A stretch of 64,000 nt of DNA from Glutamicibacter halophytocola (GCF_001302565.1 NZ_CP012750.1:3162001-3226000), one strand, 5' to 3'. Numbered from the stretch's first letter, positions 34,116-43,987 are shown. Notes: generated by a model from the letters alone, not told the origin. A program made the numbers and translations.

Positions 34116-35420
34116 ATGCCACGCATTGGATTTGTCGCAGACGACCTCACCGGCGCCGCGGATGTGCTCGCCCAGGCCCACGCCAACGGCATCAATGCAG
34201 CCCTGGTCATCGGGGATGCGCCGCTGCCCGAAGATGTCCAGGTCCTCGGCGTTGCCGGACCGGCACGCTCCCTGGGCGGCCAGGAATTTGATGCCCTGGT
34301 ACGCCGCGATGTGGCAAAAATTGCCGGCTGGTCTCCAGAAGTGCTGCTCTACAAGGTGTGCTCCACCTTTGACAGCTCCCCCGCTGTCGGCAGCATCGGG
34401 CGCGGCATCGAGTTGCTCCATGAGCGTTTCGAAGGCCATGGCCCGGTGCCGGTTGTGCCGGCCCAGCCCGCTTTCGGACGCTACACCGCTTTCGGCCACC
34501 ACTTTGCCAGCTACAAGGATCAGGTGTACCGCTTGGACCTGCACCCGGTGATGTCCAAGCATCCGGCAACACCCATGGATGACAGCGGGCTCTCGGCCAT
34601 CCTGGCCCAGCAGCTCTCCTCCGGCAACGAGCCTGCACTCATCGCGCTTCCCGCCCATGAGACCGGGGACTTTGCCCGGCAGTGGAAAGCCGCACGCCAA
34701 ACCCCGGGCCACGAGGCCTTCGTCGTCGATGCCTGCACCGAAGCCCATCTGGATGCGGCGGCTGAAGAACTGCTGGCCGAAGGCACCGCGCGGCAACCCG
34801 CGGTGGTGGTTGGCTCCGGCGGCATCATGGCCGCGCTGACCCGCAATCCGGGCAGCGCCACCAGCCCTGCAGGCACTACGGTCATCACCCATCCGCAGCT
34901 CCCGGTGCTGGCAGTCAGCGCCTCCGCCTCCAGCACTACGGCCCAGCAGATCGCCGAGGCGGCCAGCCATGGCTGGGTGGAAATTCCACTGCCCGCAGAA
35001 TTGCTGCACGGCTCCGATGAAGCATTGCGCCAGCAGCTGTCGGCACAGGTCGCGCAGGCCCTGCGCAGTGGCCAGCACGTGGTGGTGCATTCCACCAGGG
35101 GTTCGGCTGATCCACGATTTGCCGCGTCCGCCGCGGTCGATCCGGGCCATCTCGGTGCCCTGATCGGGGATCTGGCCGCGCAGATGGCCCAAGCGCAGCT
35201 CACCCGGGACATCGCGGTGTTCGGCGGCGACACCTCAAGCCACGCACTGATCGCCATGGGTGTCAAGCAGCTTCGCGTGGCGGGGCAATTTGTCACTGCC
35301 GGGCCCATTGTGCAATCCCACGGCCCTTCGAGGGTCGCAGGGTGCAACATGCTGCTCAAGGGCGGCCAGGTGGGGCCAATGGACATACTTCAACGCTTTG
35401 CCCAGCTCACCGGGCACTAG
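34116..35420 (+). CDS. Four-carbon acid sugar kinase family protein (DUF1537, OiaK-like)
   Basis: The 434-residue kinase begins with FVADDLTGAADVLAQA (substrate-binding N-terminal domain, conserved Asp8/Asp9) and ends with the nucleotide-binding domain: VVHSTRGSADPRF near residue 328, AVFGGDTSSHALIAMGVKQLRV near residue 369, and a Gly-rich tail NMLLKGGQVG. The family uses ATP to phosphorylate acid sugars such as erythronate, threonate or 3-oxo-isoapionate. It starts 2 nt after the RuBisCO-like gene, so the two act in sequence; the kinase would make the phosphate that the RuBisCO-like protein binds. Confidence 0.87.
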   Translation: MPRIGFVADDLTGAADVLAQAHANGINAALVIGDAPLPEDVQVLGVAGPARSLGGQEFDALVRRDVAKIAGWSPEVLLYKVCSTFDSSPAVGSIGRGIELLHERFEGHGPVPVVPAQPAFGRYTAFGHHFASYKDQVYRLDLHPVMSKHPATPMDDSGLSAILAQQLSSGNEPALIALPAHETGDFARQWKAARQTPGHEAFVVDACTEAHLDAAAEELLAEGTARQPAVVVGSGGIMAALTRNPGSATSPAGTTVITHPQLPVLAVSASASSTTAQQIAEAASHGWVEIPLPAELLHGSDEALRQQLSAQVAQALRSGQHVVVHSTRGSADPRFAASAAVDPGHLGALIGDLAAQMAQAQLTRDIAVFGGDTSSHALIAMGVKQLRVAGQFVTAGPIVQSHGPSRVAGCNMLLKGGQVGPMDILQRFAQLTGH

Positions 35421-35461
35421 AAAACAACAGCTCTTCGCATCATTACTGGAAAGGACCAGCC

Positions 35462-36505
35462 ATGCGCGCAATCCTCAAGACCTCCGCCGAACGCGGAGCC
35501 ACCTTCACCGCCAACGCCGAACACCCCAAGGCCCTGCCCGGTATGGTGGTACTCGAAATCGGCGCCGCATCCCTGTGCGGAACCGACCGCGAGCTCTACG
35601 AGTGGACCCCCTCGGCCCAGGCCTTCAACCTGGACCTGCCGGTGGTTCTGGGCCATGAAGGCGCGGGAACCGTGGTGGAAGTCGGCAGTGGAGTCAGCAA
35701 CCTGAAGGTTGGCGACCGGGTGGCCCTGGAGAGCCACCTGGCCTGCGGCCAGTGCTTCGCCTGCCGTACTTCCAGCGCCCACACCTGTGAAAAGACCAAG
35801 ATCCTGGGCATGCACTTTAATGGCGTCTTCGCCGAATACACCGCGGTGCCCGCCGGGATCTGCGTGCCGCTGCCAACTGGCCTGTCCCTTGAATCCGGCG
35901 CGCTGCTGGAGGCGACCGGCGTGGCCGTGCACGCCATCCAGCGCAGCAACTACGCGGTCGCCGGCGGTTCGGTTCTGGTCAGCGGCGCTGGCCCGGTGGG
36001 CTTGGCGGCGATCTACCTGTCGCAGCACCTGGGCGCCTCGCACGTGGTGGCTGTGGACCCCAATCCCTTCCGCCGGGCGCAGGCCGAAAAGCTGGGGGCT
36101 GTTGCCTTGGACCCGAGCGATAACGTGGTGGAGCGCTGCCGCGAGCTGGCCGGGCGGCGCGGCGGATTCGATGTGGCCTTTGAATGCTCCGGGGCACCGG
36201 GCACCCTGGACACGCTCTTCGAGGCGGTGCGCCGCGAGGCCACTGTGGTGACCGTCGGCCACCCGAGCCGCAGCTCGCAGATCGACGTGGCCGCCTACAT
36301 CAACAAGAAGGGCATTACGCTGCGCGGGATCTTTGGCCGACGCCTCTGGGAGACCTGGGAGCAGAGCCTGCAGCTGCTGGATTCGGGCCGGGTGGAACTG
36401 GACTGGCTGGTCACGCATCGCATGCGCCTGGACCAGGTGGATGAGGCGATCGAGCTGTTGACCGGTGATGCCTGCAAGGTGCTGCTGGTGCCTTCCTTGG
36501 GCTAG
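35462..36505 (+). CDS. Zinc-dependent alcohol dehydrogenase (sorbitol/threonine-dehydrogenase-like)
   Basis: The 347-residue medium-chain dehydrogenase has the catalytic zinc motifs CGTDRELYE near residue 38 and GHEGAGTVVEVGSGVSNLKVGDRVA near residue 64. The structural zinc cysteines lie in CGQCFACRTSSAHTC near residue 95. The NAD-binding motif SGAGPVGLAAIYL is near residue 175, with VDPNPFRR after it suggesting NAD preference. It starts with an AAGGA site 41 nt after the kinase. It would oxidise a hydroxyl of the imported acid sugar, giving the oxo compound that is then phosphorylated. Order of the steps is inferred. Confidence 0.87.
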   Translation: MRAILKTSAERGATFTANAEHPKALPGMVVLEIGAASLCGTDRELYEWTPSAQAFNLDLPVVLGHEGAGTVVEVGSGVSNLKVGDRVALESHLACGQCFACRTSSAHTCEKTKILGMHFNGVFAEYTAVPAGICVPLPTGLSLESGALLEATGVAVHAIQRSNYAVAGGSVLVSGAGPVGLAAIYLSQHLGASHVVAVDPNPFRRAQAEKLGAVALDPSDNVVERCRELAGRRGGFDVAFECSGAPGTLDTLFEAVRREATVVTVGHPSRSSQIDVAAYINKKGITLRGIFGRRLWETWEQSLQLLDSGRVELDWLVTHRMRLDQVDEAIELLTGDACKVLLVPSLG

Positions 36506-36537
36506 CCCAAATCAGCGATTCGCTTATCCTCCCAGCT

Positions 36538-36578
36538 CAGGGGCTTGGTTTGCCATTGGCAGGCCGAGCCCCTGTTTT
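36538..36578 (+). terminator. Terminator of the RuBisCO-like operon
   Basis: An 11-bp stem (36538-36548 with 36564-36574, one G-U pair) with an inner TGCCA/TGGCA stem is followed by TTTT at 36575-36578, 33 nt after the dehydrogenase stop. Confidence 0.85.
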
Positions 36579-36616
36579 GCTGTTCAAAATTCCTTGTGGT
36601 GAAAACTTGACGTTGG

Positions 36617-37348
36617 GTGCATCACACCCGCACACTTGTACTCGTGAACCTGTCAGACAGCTGGACACCCGGACAGCAGCCGATCGAGCGACGCTCCGCT
36701 GCCGAAGCCGTATTCCACGCACTCCGCCTTGCCATTGAAGCCCAGGAAATCCCGGTCGGGAGCAAGCTGGGCTCCGAAGCGGCCCTCGCCGCCGACTACG
36801 GCGTCAGCCGCTCGGTGGTCCGCGAAGCATTGCGCTCCTGTGCAGCGCTGGGGTTGACCCGCACAGAAACCGGGCGCGGCACCTTTGTCATTTCGCACCG
36901 ACCCACCCGCGAATTGAAGCTGGGCATCTTCTCCTCCGATGACCTGCTCGAAGCCCGCCCGCATATCGAGATTCCGGCCGCCACGCTCGCGGCTACCCGG
37001 CGCACCGCCGAGGATCTGGAACGCATCAGCGGGCTGATCGAGCAGATGGACCAGGAAGACGATGCTGCCGCCTGGGTGGAATTGGATGCCGCCTTCCACG
37101 CCGCCATCGCCCAAGCCAGCGGCAACTCGGTGTTCACCAAGGTGGTCTCCGATATCCGCGAGGCCATGGCCCGCCAATCCGAAACCGTGAACCTCGTCGC
37201 CGGGCGGCGCAGCCCTTCCAGGGACGAGCACCTGGCCATCTACCGGGCCATCCAAGCACAAGATCCCCAGGCCGCCAACCAGGCCATGGGCGATCACCTA
37301 GCAGCAGTACAACATGCAGTGTCCACCATCGTCAGGAGCAATAAGTGA
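36617..37348 (+). CDS. GntR-family (FadR/FCD-type) regulator of asparagine use
   Basis: The protein has a winged helix (GSKLGSEAALAADYGVSRSVVREALRSCAALGLTRTETGRGTFV near residues 53-96) and a C-terminal all-helical FCD domain (DAAFHAAIAQASGNSVFTKVV; RDEHLAIYRAIQAQDPQAANQAMGDHL). Its conserved Asp/His residues usually bind a metal and carboxylate ligand. Length is 243 residues from ATG 36617, or 234 from an in-frame GTG at 36644. The short Ser/Thr N-terminus makes GTG equally possible, and neither has a clear ribosome-binding site. It overlaps the asparaginase start by 4 nt and probably senses aspartate, fumarate or asparagine to control the operon. Confidence 0.87.
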   Translation: MHHTRTLVLVNLSDSWTPGQQPIERRSAAEAVFHALRLAIEAQEIPVGSKLGSEAALAADYGVSRSVVREALRSCAALGLTRTETGRGTFVISHRPTRELKLGIFSSDDLLEARPHIEIPAATLAATRRTAEDLERISGLIEQMDQEDDAAAWVELDAAFHAAIAQASGNSVFTKVVSDIREAMARQSETVNLVAGRRSPSRDEHLAIYRAIQAQDPQAANQAMGDHLAAVQHAVSTIVRSNK

Positions 37349-38340
37349 TCCCCGCCCACCCGCAGTCGCAGACCGACCCGCTGGCCAACCCGGTTTTGCC
37401 ACAGCACGCGCCATTGGTAGCCGCCACCCGCGGCCACACAGTGGAATCCATCCACTACGGCTCGGCCGTGCTGCTGGATGCGCAGGGGGAAGTGCTCGCC
37501 GCCGTAGGCGAGCCACAGGCCGCCTACTACCCCCGCTCGGCGCTCAAGCCGCTGTTCGCCGTGGGCATGCTCCGCGCCGGCCTGCAGCTGGACGACCAGC
37601 AGCTGGCCCTGGCCTCTGCCAGCCACTCCGGTGCCCCGATCCACCAGCAAGTAGCCAGCTCCACCCTGGCAGCGGCCAAGCTGGATGAAACCGCGCTGCG
37701 CAACTCCACCGACCTGCCCTACGGCGTGGCCGAGCAGCAGGAGTACCTGGCCGCTGGCGGCACCGCCACCCAGCTGGCGCAGAACTGCTCGGGCAAGCAC
37801 GCGGCCCTGGCCGCGCTGAGCGAGCTGAAGGGCTGGGACACCGCCGACTACCTCCACGACGAGCGCCTGCTGCAGATGCTGCAGGAGACCGTCGAAGAGC
37901 TCACCGGCGAGAAGATCAGCGGCGAAAGCACCGATGGCTGCGGCACCCCGGTCTACCTGATCAGCCTCATCGGCCTGGCCCGCGGATTCGCCCGCCTGGC
38001 CTCCGCCGAAGCAGGCACCCCCGAGGCCCGGGTGGCCGCAGCGATGTCCAAATACCCGGAACTGGTGGCCGGCGATGGCCGCGATGTCACCGAGCTGATG
38101 CGCGCCCTGCCCGGTGCGGTAGCCAAGGACGGCTTCGAGGGCATCCAGGCCGTGGCCTTGCCCGATGGCACCGCCCTGGCCGTGAAAATCGCCGATGGCT
38201 CGGATCGCGCGCGCATGCCGATCACCGTCAAGCTCCTGGCCGGGCACCTCGGTGAAGCCGCTCCTGCGGCCCTGGCCGAGCTGGCCAGCTCCCCTGCCAT
38301 GGGCGGCGGTGCGCCGGTGGGCGTACTGGCTGCCCTCTAG
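37345..38340 (+). CDS. L-asparaginase II family (rhizobial AnsA type)
   Basis: The 331-residue enzyme belongs to the asparaginase II (Rhizobium ReAII-like) family, unrelated to the classical Thr-dependent enzymes. Its serine-lysine pair is Ser65-x-x-Lys68 (YYPRSALKPL). The second site Asn147-Cys148-Ser-Gly-Lys151 (QNCSGKH) and Cys199 (DGCGTP) match the zinc and catalytic residues. It hydrolyses asparagine to aspartate and ammonia. It starts in an ATGA overlap with the regulator gene and is followed 45 nt later by aspartase. Confidence 0.87.
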   Translation: MIPAHPQSQTDPLANPVLPQHAPLVAATRGHTVESIHYGSAVLLDAQGEVLAAVGEPQAAYYPRSALKPLFAVGMLRAGLQLDDQQLALASASHSGAPIHQQVASSTLAAAKLDETALRNSTDLPYGVAEQQEYLAAGGTATQLAQNCSGKHAALAALSELKGWDTADYLHDERLLQMLQETVEELTGEKISGESTDGCGTPVYLISLIGLARGFARLASAEAGTPEARVAAAMSKYPELVAGDGRDVTELMRALPGAVAKDGFEGIQAVALPDGTALAVKIADGSDRARMPITVKLLAGHLGEAAPAALAELASSPAMGGGAPVGVLAAL

Positions 38341-38385
38341 ATCCTTCTTTACTCGAACCACTACCTTTTTGGAGATACATCCACC

Positions 38386-39801
38386 ATGTCTGAAACCTTG
38401 CTCAGCGGCGAAACGCGTAGCGAGCATGATCTGATTGGCGACCTCGACATCCCCGTGGAAGCCTACTGGGGCGTGCACACCCTGCGCGCAAAAAACAACT
38501 TCAACATCACCGGCACCACCCTGGCTGGCAACCCGCACCTGATCCGCGCACTGGCGCGCGTGAAGCAGGCCGCGGCCCGTGCCAACCACGAACTGGGGCT
38601 GCTGGATGCGGACCGCGCCCGCGCCATCGACCAGGCCTGCGAGTCCATCGCGCACGGCTCGCTGCACGACCAGTTCATCCTGGATCCGATCCAGGGCGGG
38701 GCCGGCACCAGCACCAACATGAACGCCAACGAGGTCATCGCCAACCTGGCGCTGGAAATCCTGGGCCACCAAAAGGGCGAGTACCAGTACCTGCACCCGA
38801 ACGACCACGTGAACCTGTCGCAGTCCACCAACGACGCGTACCCGACCGCGGTCAACATCGCCACCCACTTCGCGACCCAGCCGCTGCTGTCAGCCATCGA
38901 GGTGCTCCAGGGTTCCTGCAATGCCAAGGCCGCTGAATTCCGCACCGTGGTGAAGATGGGCCGCACCCAGCTGCAGGACGCCGTGCCGATGACCGTGGGC
39001 CAGGAGTTCCGCGGCTGGGCCGTGACGCTGGGCGAGGACCGGGCCCGCTTGGCCGAGTCGCTGTCGCTGGTCACCGAGATCAACCTCGGCGCCACCGCCA
39101 TCGGCACCGGCCTGAATGCCCCGGCCGGCTACGCCGAAGCCGCCTGCCGCCACCTGCGCGAGCTGACCGGGCTGCCGCTGACCACCAGCCCGGATCTGAT
39201 CGAAGCCACCAGTGATGTGGGCGCCTTCGTGCACCTCTCCGGCGTGCTCAAGCGCGTGGCCCTGAAGATTTCGAAGATCTGCAATGACTTGCGCCTGCTC
39301 TCCTCCGGTCCGCGGGCGGGGCTGAACGACATCCAGCTGCCTGCCGTGCAGTCCGGTTCCTCGATCATGCCTGGCAAGGTCAACCCGGTGATCCCGGAAG
39401 TTGTCAACCAGATCGCCTACCAGGTGGTCGGCCACGATTTGACCGTCACCATGGCGGCCGAAGGCGGCCAGCTGCAGCTGAACGCCTTCGAGCCGGTGAT
39501 CGCCCACTCCATCGGCCTGTCCCTGAAGCACCTGACCAATGGCTGCTTGACCCTGGCCGAAAAGTGCATCGACGGCATCACCGTTGATGAGCAAGCGCTG
39601 CGCCGCGAGGTGGAGAACTCCATCGGCTTGGTGACCGCGCTGAACCCGCGCTTGGGCTACTCCGCCTCCACCTCGGTGGCCCTCGAAGCGCTGCACACCG
39701 GACGCGGCGTGGCCGAGCTGGTGCTCGAACGCGGCCTGCTCTCCGCCGATGACCTCAATGAGCTGCTCTCCCCCGAGCGCCTCGCCAACCTCTCCGACTA
39801 A
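38386..39801 (+). CDS. aspA: Aspartate ammonia-lyase
   Basis: The 471-residue protein is a fumarase/aspartase superfamily enzyme with the signature [11 protein letters not shown] near residue 324 (catalytic SS loop). [16 protein letters not shown] near residue 105 and [10 protein letters not shown] near residue 146 form other substrate contacts. It deaminates aspartate to fumarate. A TTGGAGA site precedes ATG 38386. Between asparaginase and asparagine permease, its role as the second step of asparagine breakdown is clear. Confidence 0.93.
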   Translation: MSETLLSGETRSEHDLIGDLDIPVEAYWGVHTLRAKNNFNITGTTLAGNPHLIRALARVKQAAARANHELGLLDADRARAIDQACESIAHGSLHDQFILDPIQGGAGTSTNMNANEVIANLALEILGHQKGEYQYLHPNDHVNLSQSTNDAYPTAVNIATHFATQPLLSAIEVLQGSCNAKAAEFRTVVKMGRTQLQDAVPMTVGQEFRGWAVTLGEDRARLAESLSLVTEINLGATAIGTGLNAPAGYAEAACRHLRELTGLPLTTSPDLIEATSDVGAFVHLSGVLKRVALKISKICNDLRLLSSGPRAGLNDIQLPAVQSGSSIMPGKVNPVIPEVVNQIAYQVVGHDLTVTMAAEGGQLQLNAFEPVIAHSIGLSLKHLTNGCLTLAEKCIDGITVDEQALRREVENSIGLVTALNPRLGYSASTSVALEALHTGRGVAELVLERGLLSADDLNELLSPERLANLSD

Positions 39802-39814
39802 AACAAGGATCCCG

Positions 39815-41287
39815 ATGGACAATTCCACCCCGCACGCCACTGCGGCGCACGTGCCTGACGCCGCGCTGACCGTCGGCGACAACGATTACCACAAGGGCCT
39901 TTCCTCCCGGCAGATGCAGATGATCGCCATTGGCGGCGCCATCGGCACCGGCCTGTTCATGGGCGCCGGAGGCCGACTGGCTGATGCCGGCCCCGGCATT
40001 GTCATCAGTTACGCAGTCTGCGGCTTCTTCGCCTTCCTGATCCTGCGTGCGCTGGGCGAACTGGTCATGCACCGCCCATCCACCGGCTCGTTCGTCTCCT
40101 ACGCCCGCGAGTTCTACGGCGAGAAGGCCGCTTTCGCCACCGGCTGGCTGTACTGGCTGAACTGGGTGATGACTGCGATTGTGGACATCACCGCGGTGGC
40201 CCTGTACATGGGCTTCTTCGGCAAGTACGTCGCCTGGATCGGTTCGGTGCCACAGTGGGTCTGGGCGCTGCTGGCCCTGGCCGTAGTGCTGACCATGAAC
40301 CTGATCTCGGTCAAGGCCTTTGGCGAGATGGAATTCTGGTTCGCACTGATCAAGGTAATCGCACTGGTCGCCTTCCTGATTATCGGCTGCTACTTCGTCA
40401 TCTTCGGCACCCCGGTAGAAGGCCACGATGTCGGCTTCTCGCTAATCACCGATAACGGCGGGCTATTGCCCAACGGCTTCATGCCGGTGCTGGTACTCAT
40501 GCAGGGCGTGGTCTTCTCCTACGCTTCCATCGAGCTGATCGGCACCGCTGCAGGCGAGGCCAAGAACCCTGAAAAGGTCATGCCCAAGGCCATCAACACC
40601 GTGATCATCCGCATCGCCGTGTTCTATGTCGGCTCCTTGGTCCTGCTTTCTCTGCTGCTGCCCTACACCGCCTACAGCTCCGGGGAATCGCCCTTCGTGA
40701 CCTTCTTCGGTTCCATCGGCATCAAGGGCATGGACGTGATCATGAACCTGGTGGTTCTCACCGCTGCGCTATCTTCGCTGAATGCCGGCCTGTACTCCAC
40801 CGGCCGCATCATGCGCTCGATGTCCCTGAACGGCTCGGCTCCGCGCTTCGCCGGACGCATGAACAAGGCCGGCGTCCCGTACGGCGGCATCGTGATCACC
40901 GCTGTGGTGGCCGTGCTCGGTGTTGTCCTGAACGCCATCGTTCCTGCTGCAGCGTTCGAGATCGTGCTGAACTTTGCCGCCATCGGCATCATCGCTTCGT
41001 GGGCCATGATCGTGCTGTGCCAGATGGCCTTGGTGAAGTCGGCCAAGCGCGGCGAGCAGGATCGCCCGAGCTTCCGCATGCCTCTGGCGCCGATTTCCGG
41101 TTGGGTCACCTTGGCCTTCCTGGTCATGGTGCTGATCATGATGGCCTTTGACAACCCGGTAGGCACCTGGACCATCGCCTCGCTGGTCATCATCATTCCG
41201 ATGATCATTGGCGGCTGGTACCTGTGCCGCGGCCGTATCAATGAATTGGCCCAGGCTCGCATGAACGCCAAGGCGTCGGTGGACTAA
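39815..41287 (+). CDS. ansP: L-asparagine permease (amino acid permease, AnsP-like)
   Basis: The 490-residue permease of the AAT subfamily has 12 membrane helices. [18 protein letters not shown] lies near residue 34, [22 protein letters not shown] near residue 75, and [18 protein letters not shown] near residue 245. These match asparagine/aromatic amino-acid proton symporters. Start ATG 39815 has an AAGGAT site; it lies 13 nt after aspA. Genetic context identifies asparagine (or aspartate) as substrate better than sequence alone. Confidence 0.88.
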   Translation: MDNSTPHATAAHVPDAALTVGDNDYHKGLSSRQMQMIAIGGAIGTGLFMGAGGRLADAGPGIVISYAVCGFFAFLILRALGELVMHRPSTGSFVSYAREFYGEKAAFATGWLYWLNWVMTAIVDITAVALYMGFFGKYVAWIGSVPQWVWALLALAVVLTMNLISVKAFGEMEFWFALIKVIALVAFLIIGCYFVIFGTPVEGHDVGFSLITDNGGLLPNGFMPVLVLMQGVVFSYASIELIGTAAGEAKNPEKVMPKAINTVIIRIAVFYVGSLVLLSLLLPYTAYSSGESPFVTFFGSIGIKGMDVIMNLVVLTAALSSLNAGLYSTGRIMRSMSLNGSAPRFAGRMNKAGVPYGGIVITAVVAVLGVVLNAIVPAAAFEIVLNFAAIGIIASWAMIVLCQMALVKSAKRGEQDRPSFRMPLAPISGWVTLAFLVMVLIMMAFDNPVGTWTIASLVIIIPMIIGGWYLCRGRINELAQARMNAKASVD

Positions 41288-41318
41288 CCCTGGAACACTA
41301 GAATCGCCTAGTCTCGGA

Positions 41319-41366
41319 AGCGGCGCGGAAGACAAGACCGATCCTGTCCTCTGCGCCGCTACCGCT
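41319..41366 (+). terminator. Terminator of the asparagine operon
   Basis: A 16-bp stem with one mismatch and one G-U pair (41319-41334 with 41345-41360, AGCGGCGC at the base) encloses a 10-nt loop, 31 nt after the ansP stop. Confidence 0.7.
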
Positions 41367-41847
41367 TTAAGCAGTCTAGGTAAGCTGAACCAATTATTCC
41401 GCTTTTACCTTGTGCCTCAGAATCACAGAATGTGTAACTCAAACCGACCTGATCAATCTGAACAATATGATGGCGCTCATGGCGAATCGGACAAAAGCGA
41501 ATTGAAGACTGCAGCCCAGATTCTGCAACTGGTCTCAAGATTTCTGGTCTCAAGATTTCGCGTTCACTTCTAATCTGGTATTGACAGTACACACCTCACT
41601 GAGACGAGATACCTCAGACACGGTATGCCAATCGACTTCGTTGAACCCTACTTCCTCGTTAGCCTAAAGACCTCTTACTGTCACCTATAACGTCATTACT
41701 ATCAGCACCCCAAGAGCCAAATAAAAGCCTTACGCCCCGTCGCCATCGTCTAACCCCGTATATTTGCTACTTGTAACAATTTTCGACTTGAAGTCATATT
41801 ATCTCCGTGATTTAGCAGTTCTGGGATAAACAGATAATTTTAACTCT
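41367..41847. other. AT-rich non-coding stretch at the left edge of an islet
   Basis: About 480 bp with markedly lower GC than the flanks and no convincing gene. A 77-codon minus-strand frame (41359-41592) lacks a ribosome-binding site and is not credited. It contains a tandem direct repeat, TGGTCTCAAGATTTC at 41530-41544 and 41545-41559. TATTAT at 41797-41802 could be the -10 box for the following secreted protein. Confidence 0.5.
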
Positions 41848-41856
41848 TTGAAAAGG

Positions 41857-42831
41857 ATGAACCACGTTGGCCGAGTCACTTGTGCCATAGTTGCGACCTT
41901 GTTTATGACGTGCATAGTCGCACCACTTTCGCACGCTGAAGAAGTTGACAGCACAAATTCAGCGCTTGCGACCGCTGGGGAAATGGTCACTGACCAAAAT
42001 TTCGCGGTCACCAAGACTAGCGCTGTATTTGTTGCCGATTCAGAAGAATCCTCTGTAGTGATTACCACCGACCCCGAAAAGCCGGTAGTTTACGAGGATT
42101 CCGCGACTACGATGAAGCTTCACGTCAGGCTCCCGAATGCAGATAAGGCATCTCAAGGAAAAAGGTCTGAGCTGGGCGGCGTCACCTTTGACAACTTCGA
42201 CGACAGCACGAGCACCGTCCTCCCAAAAACCGATGGCTCTCTGCAAATCGCGACCGTCATTGAATCGAGCGAAGCTCCAAACGAGTACGAGTACACAGTT
42301 ACCAGTAAATCGGGAGGAGAAATGGTACTGGAGCGTGATGGGAGCGTCTCCATTCTTGATGAGAACGGAGAATGGGAAGTTGGAGTCGCGCGCCTATGGG
42401 CAAAAGATGCCAACGGCAATGAAATTCCGACAGAATACCGGATTGATGGCGACAAACTGATACAGCACGTTGCTTTTGATAACGACACGGACTTTCCCGT
42501 TGTTGCCGATCCTTGGCTGGGATATAACTTGATTAGCAAAACCTCATGGGCCATGGACCTTTGGCAATACAGTCCCACGTTAAAGGTATATCCAACTTCG
42601 TTTGGCCGGTACCACGCCGGGCTGGCTGCCAGGTGGGCTGCTTGGTCTGAAACTCTTTCTAAGACGACACGAAAAGGTTGGCCCAACCCGGACACAACTT
42701 CGATGAAAAATCAGTTTCTTTGCCATTTCGATGTTGTTCGTCTTCGAGCCCCGAATAAAGAATACTGGGGTCTGGACTCACGACTTCCGAATCGCGGATA
42801 CTGGGGACACGTGAAGAAGAACTGTAACTAG
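41857..42831 (+). CDS. Secreted protein with C-terminal DUF2599-like domain
   Basis: The ~324-residue protein has a clear signal peptide ending in LSHAEEV near residue 29. An acidic middle region follows (WEVGVARLWAKDANGNEIPTEYRIDG shows the usual cell-surface strand pattern), then a C-terminal domain of about 100 residues. Its TLKVYPT, WAAWSETLSKT, SMKNQFLCHFDVVRL and YWGHVKKNCN segments, with two cysteines, resemble the actinobacterial DUF2599 family. Function of that domain is unknown. ATG 41857 is preferred; an in-frame TTG at 41848 is possible because AAAAGG abuts the ATG. A small membrane protein follows 8 nt later. Base composition is AT-rich, suggesting acquisition. Confidence 0.75.
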   Translation: MNHVGRVTCAIVATLFMTCIVAPLSHAEEVDSTNSALATAGEMVTDQNFAVTKTSAVFVADSEESSVVITTDPEKPVVYEDSATTMKLHVRLPNADKASQGKRSELGGVTFDNFDDSTSTVLPKTDGSLQIATVIESSEAPNEYEYTVTSKSGGEMVLERDGSVSILDENGEWEVGVARLWAKDANGNEIPTEYRIDGDKLIQHVAFDNDTDFPVVADPWLGYNLISKTSWAMDLWQYSPTLKVYPTSFGRYHAGLAARWAAWSETLSKTTRKGWPNPDTTSMKNQFLCHFDVVRLRAPNKEYWGLDSRLPNRGYWGHVKKNCN

Positions 42832-42839
42832 GAGCAATA

Positions 42840-43163
42840 ATGTCAAGGAACGCAGTGAAAGCCTTCCGAATTCTTTATGCATTGGCATTGACCGGACTGA
42901 ATGCAGCAGTCATCGCCTTCTACACGCTGTGGCAAATTGCAGATACTGCTGCAATCAATCGAATGGAGACGGGCAGTGGCATGGATGTCGCCCAAATGCT
43001 CCCTAACTCCAACCTGATGTGGGCGGCGGCGCATGGATCGCTCATCATGCTGATAATTGTCGACATCATGGCATTCTTCCAAGTCATGACGGCATTTTCT
43101 TCTCATGGCAAGGTAGTCTACAACGGAAAATTAGGACCAGCTATTCAAACTACAAAAGTCTAA
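42840..43163 (+). CDS. Small two-helix membrane protein in the AT-rich islet
   Basis: The 107-residue protein has two hydrophobic segments, about residues 11-33 (ILYALALTGLNAAVIAFYTL) and 61-84 (MWAAAHGSLIMLIIVDIMAFF), separated by a polar extracellular or cytoplasmic loop. An AGGAG site precedes ATG 42840, 8 nt after the DUF2599-like gene, so the pair is cotranscribed. It could be an immunity, anchoring or export partner for the secreted protein. No family is recognised. Confidence 0.7.
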   Translation: MSRNAVKAFRILYALALTGLNAAVIAFYTLWQIADTAAINRMETGSGMDVAQMLPNSNLMWAAAHGSLIMLIIVDIMAFFQVMTAFSSHGKVVYNGKLGPAIQTTKV

Positions 43164-43588
43164 CCTCGCATCTGATCAGGTGTGTTTACTCAACATGAGT
43201 AGACACACTTCGGGAGAACGCAGCTCACGGGCAATTACTCGAGGACACAACTACTTGGAGAATTGGTTTGTCCCAGACTTTTCGCCGGTTCACAGACGGG
43301 CGATTACTCCGAGAGAAATAGCTCATAATTTGAGAATGCGCTCATCAGCCCAGTTCTTCTGTCGTCAACAACGTAGGTATCACGCTTAGTATCATCCAGC
43401 CGCTACAACCGGATGCCACTCAAAGACACCAATTCTGTTCGACGATCATAAATTTACGTCATCAAGTGCGAGTACGGCGCTTTTCGACCGATGGTCCGCA
43501 ATGCTGAAGACCAGAATCAATATCGCATGACCCATAATTACGCGGGCACCGTACCATAAGTCAGTTCAGTATCCGACAAGACCGGATC
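43164..43588. other. AT-rich intergenic stretch, no gene seen
   Basis: About 425 bp of low-GC sequence. Short frames are present but lack ribosome-binding sites and family features. The phrase ACGGGC-A/G-ATTACTC recurs around 43229 and 43298, a weak direct repeat. Confidence 0.4.
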
Positions 43589-43987
43589 TTAAAGAGCAGC
43601 CGTGCTGATCTGCTTCCCATGGCAGTCGGTGACAGAGAACGGATCACTAATCAGGCACGTTCCGGCATGAGCGGCATGCTCCCACGGCAATAATGGGATA
43701 TTTGGTTCCGATGGAAAAATCGCGTGGATTCCACGACCGTCATCGTTTACCTTGCGTTGTGTGTTAACCCAGAAATACCTGCGTATTCCACATGCACAGC
43801 AGCCAAGGCGGTACGGCCACCACAGAACTGAGAGACCTCCACGAAAATTTTCTTGGACCACTATACAACCTAGTACTGCTCCGCCGAGAGGCGCATTCCA
43901 ATCCAATCGATCGTCGAACCGGCCATACCAATCAGTTACGAAATCATCGCTGCGACGATGCCTTGATTTTTCCGGTTTGTCATTCAC
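43589..43987 (-). CDS. Hypothetical protein in the AT-rich islet
   Basis: A 132-codon frame without recognisable family membership. It has a charged N-terminus (MNDKPEKSRHRRSDD), a weakly hydrophobic Gly/Cys-rich middle (GGAVLGCIVVQENFRGGLSVLWWPYRLGCCACGI) and a Cys-containing tail (CLISDPFSVTDC). No clear ribosome-binding site precedes it, and codon bias is weak. It may be a real orphan or a decayed fragment. Confidence 0.35.
   Translation of the reverse strand: MNDKPEKSRHRRSDDFVTDWYGRFDDRLDWNAPLGGAVLGCIVVQENFRGGLSVLWWPYRLGCCACGIRRYFWVNTQRKVNDDGRGIHAIFPSEPNIPLLPWEHAAHAGTCLISDPFSVTDCHGKQISTAAL

Noticed and set aside
37294..38868. 524-codon minus-strand frame over asparaginase and aspartase
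   Set aside because: Val/Gly/Gln-rich shadow without motifs, opposite two clear enzymes.
41359..41592. 77-codon minus-strand frame with a REILRPEILRP duplication
   Set aside because: The duplication comes from the tandem DNA repeat; no ribosome-binding site and no family resemblance.
43180..43389. 69-codon plus-strand frame in the AT-rich islet
   Set aside because: No ribosome-binding site, no hydrophobic or domain pattern, likely chance.
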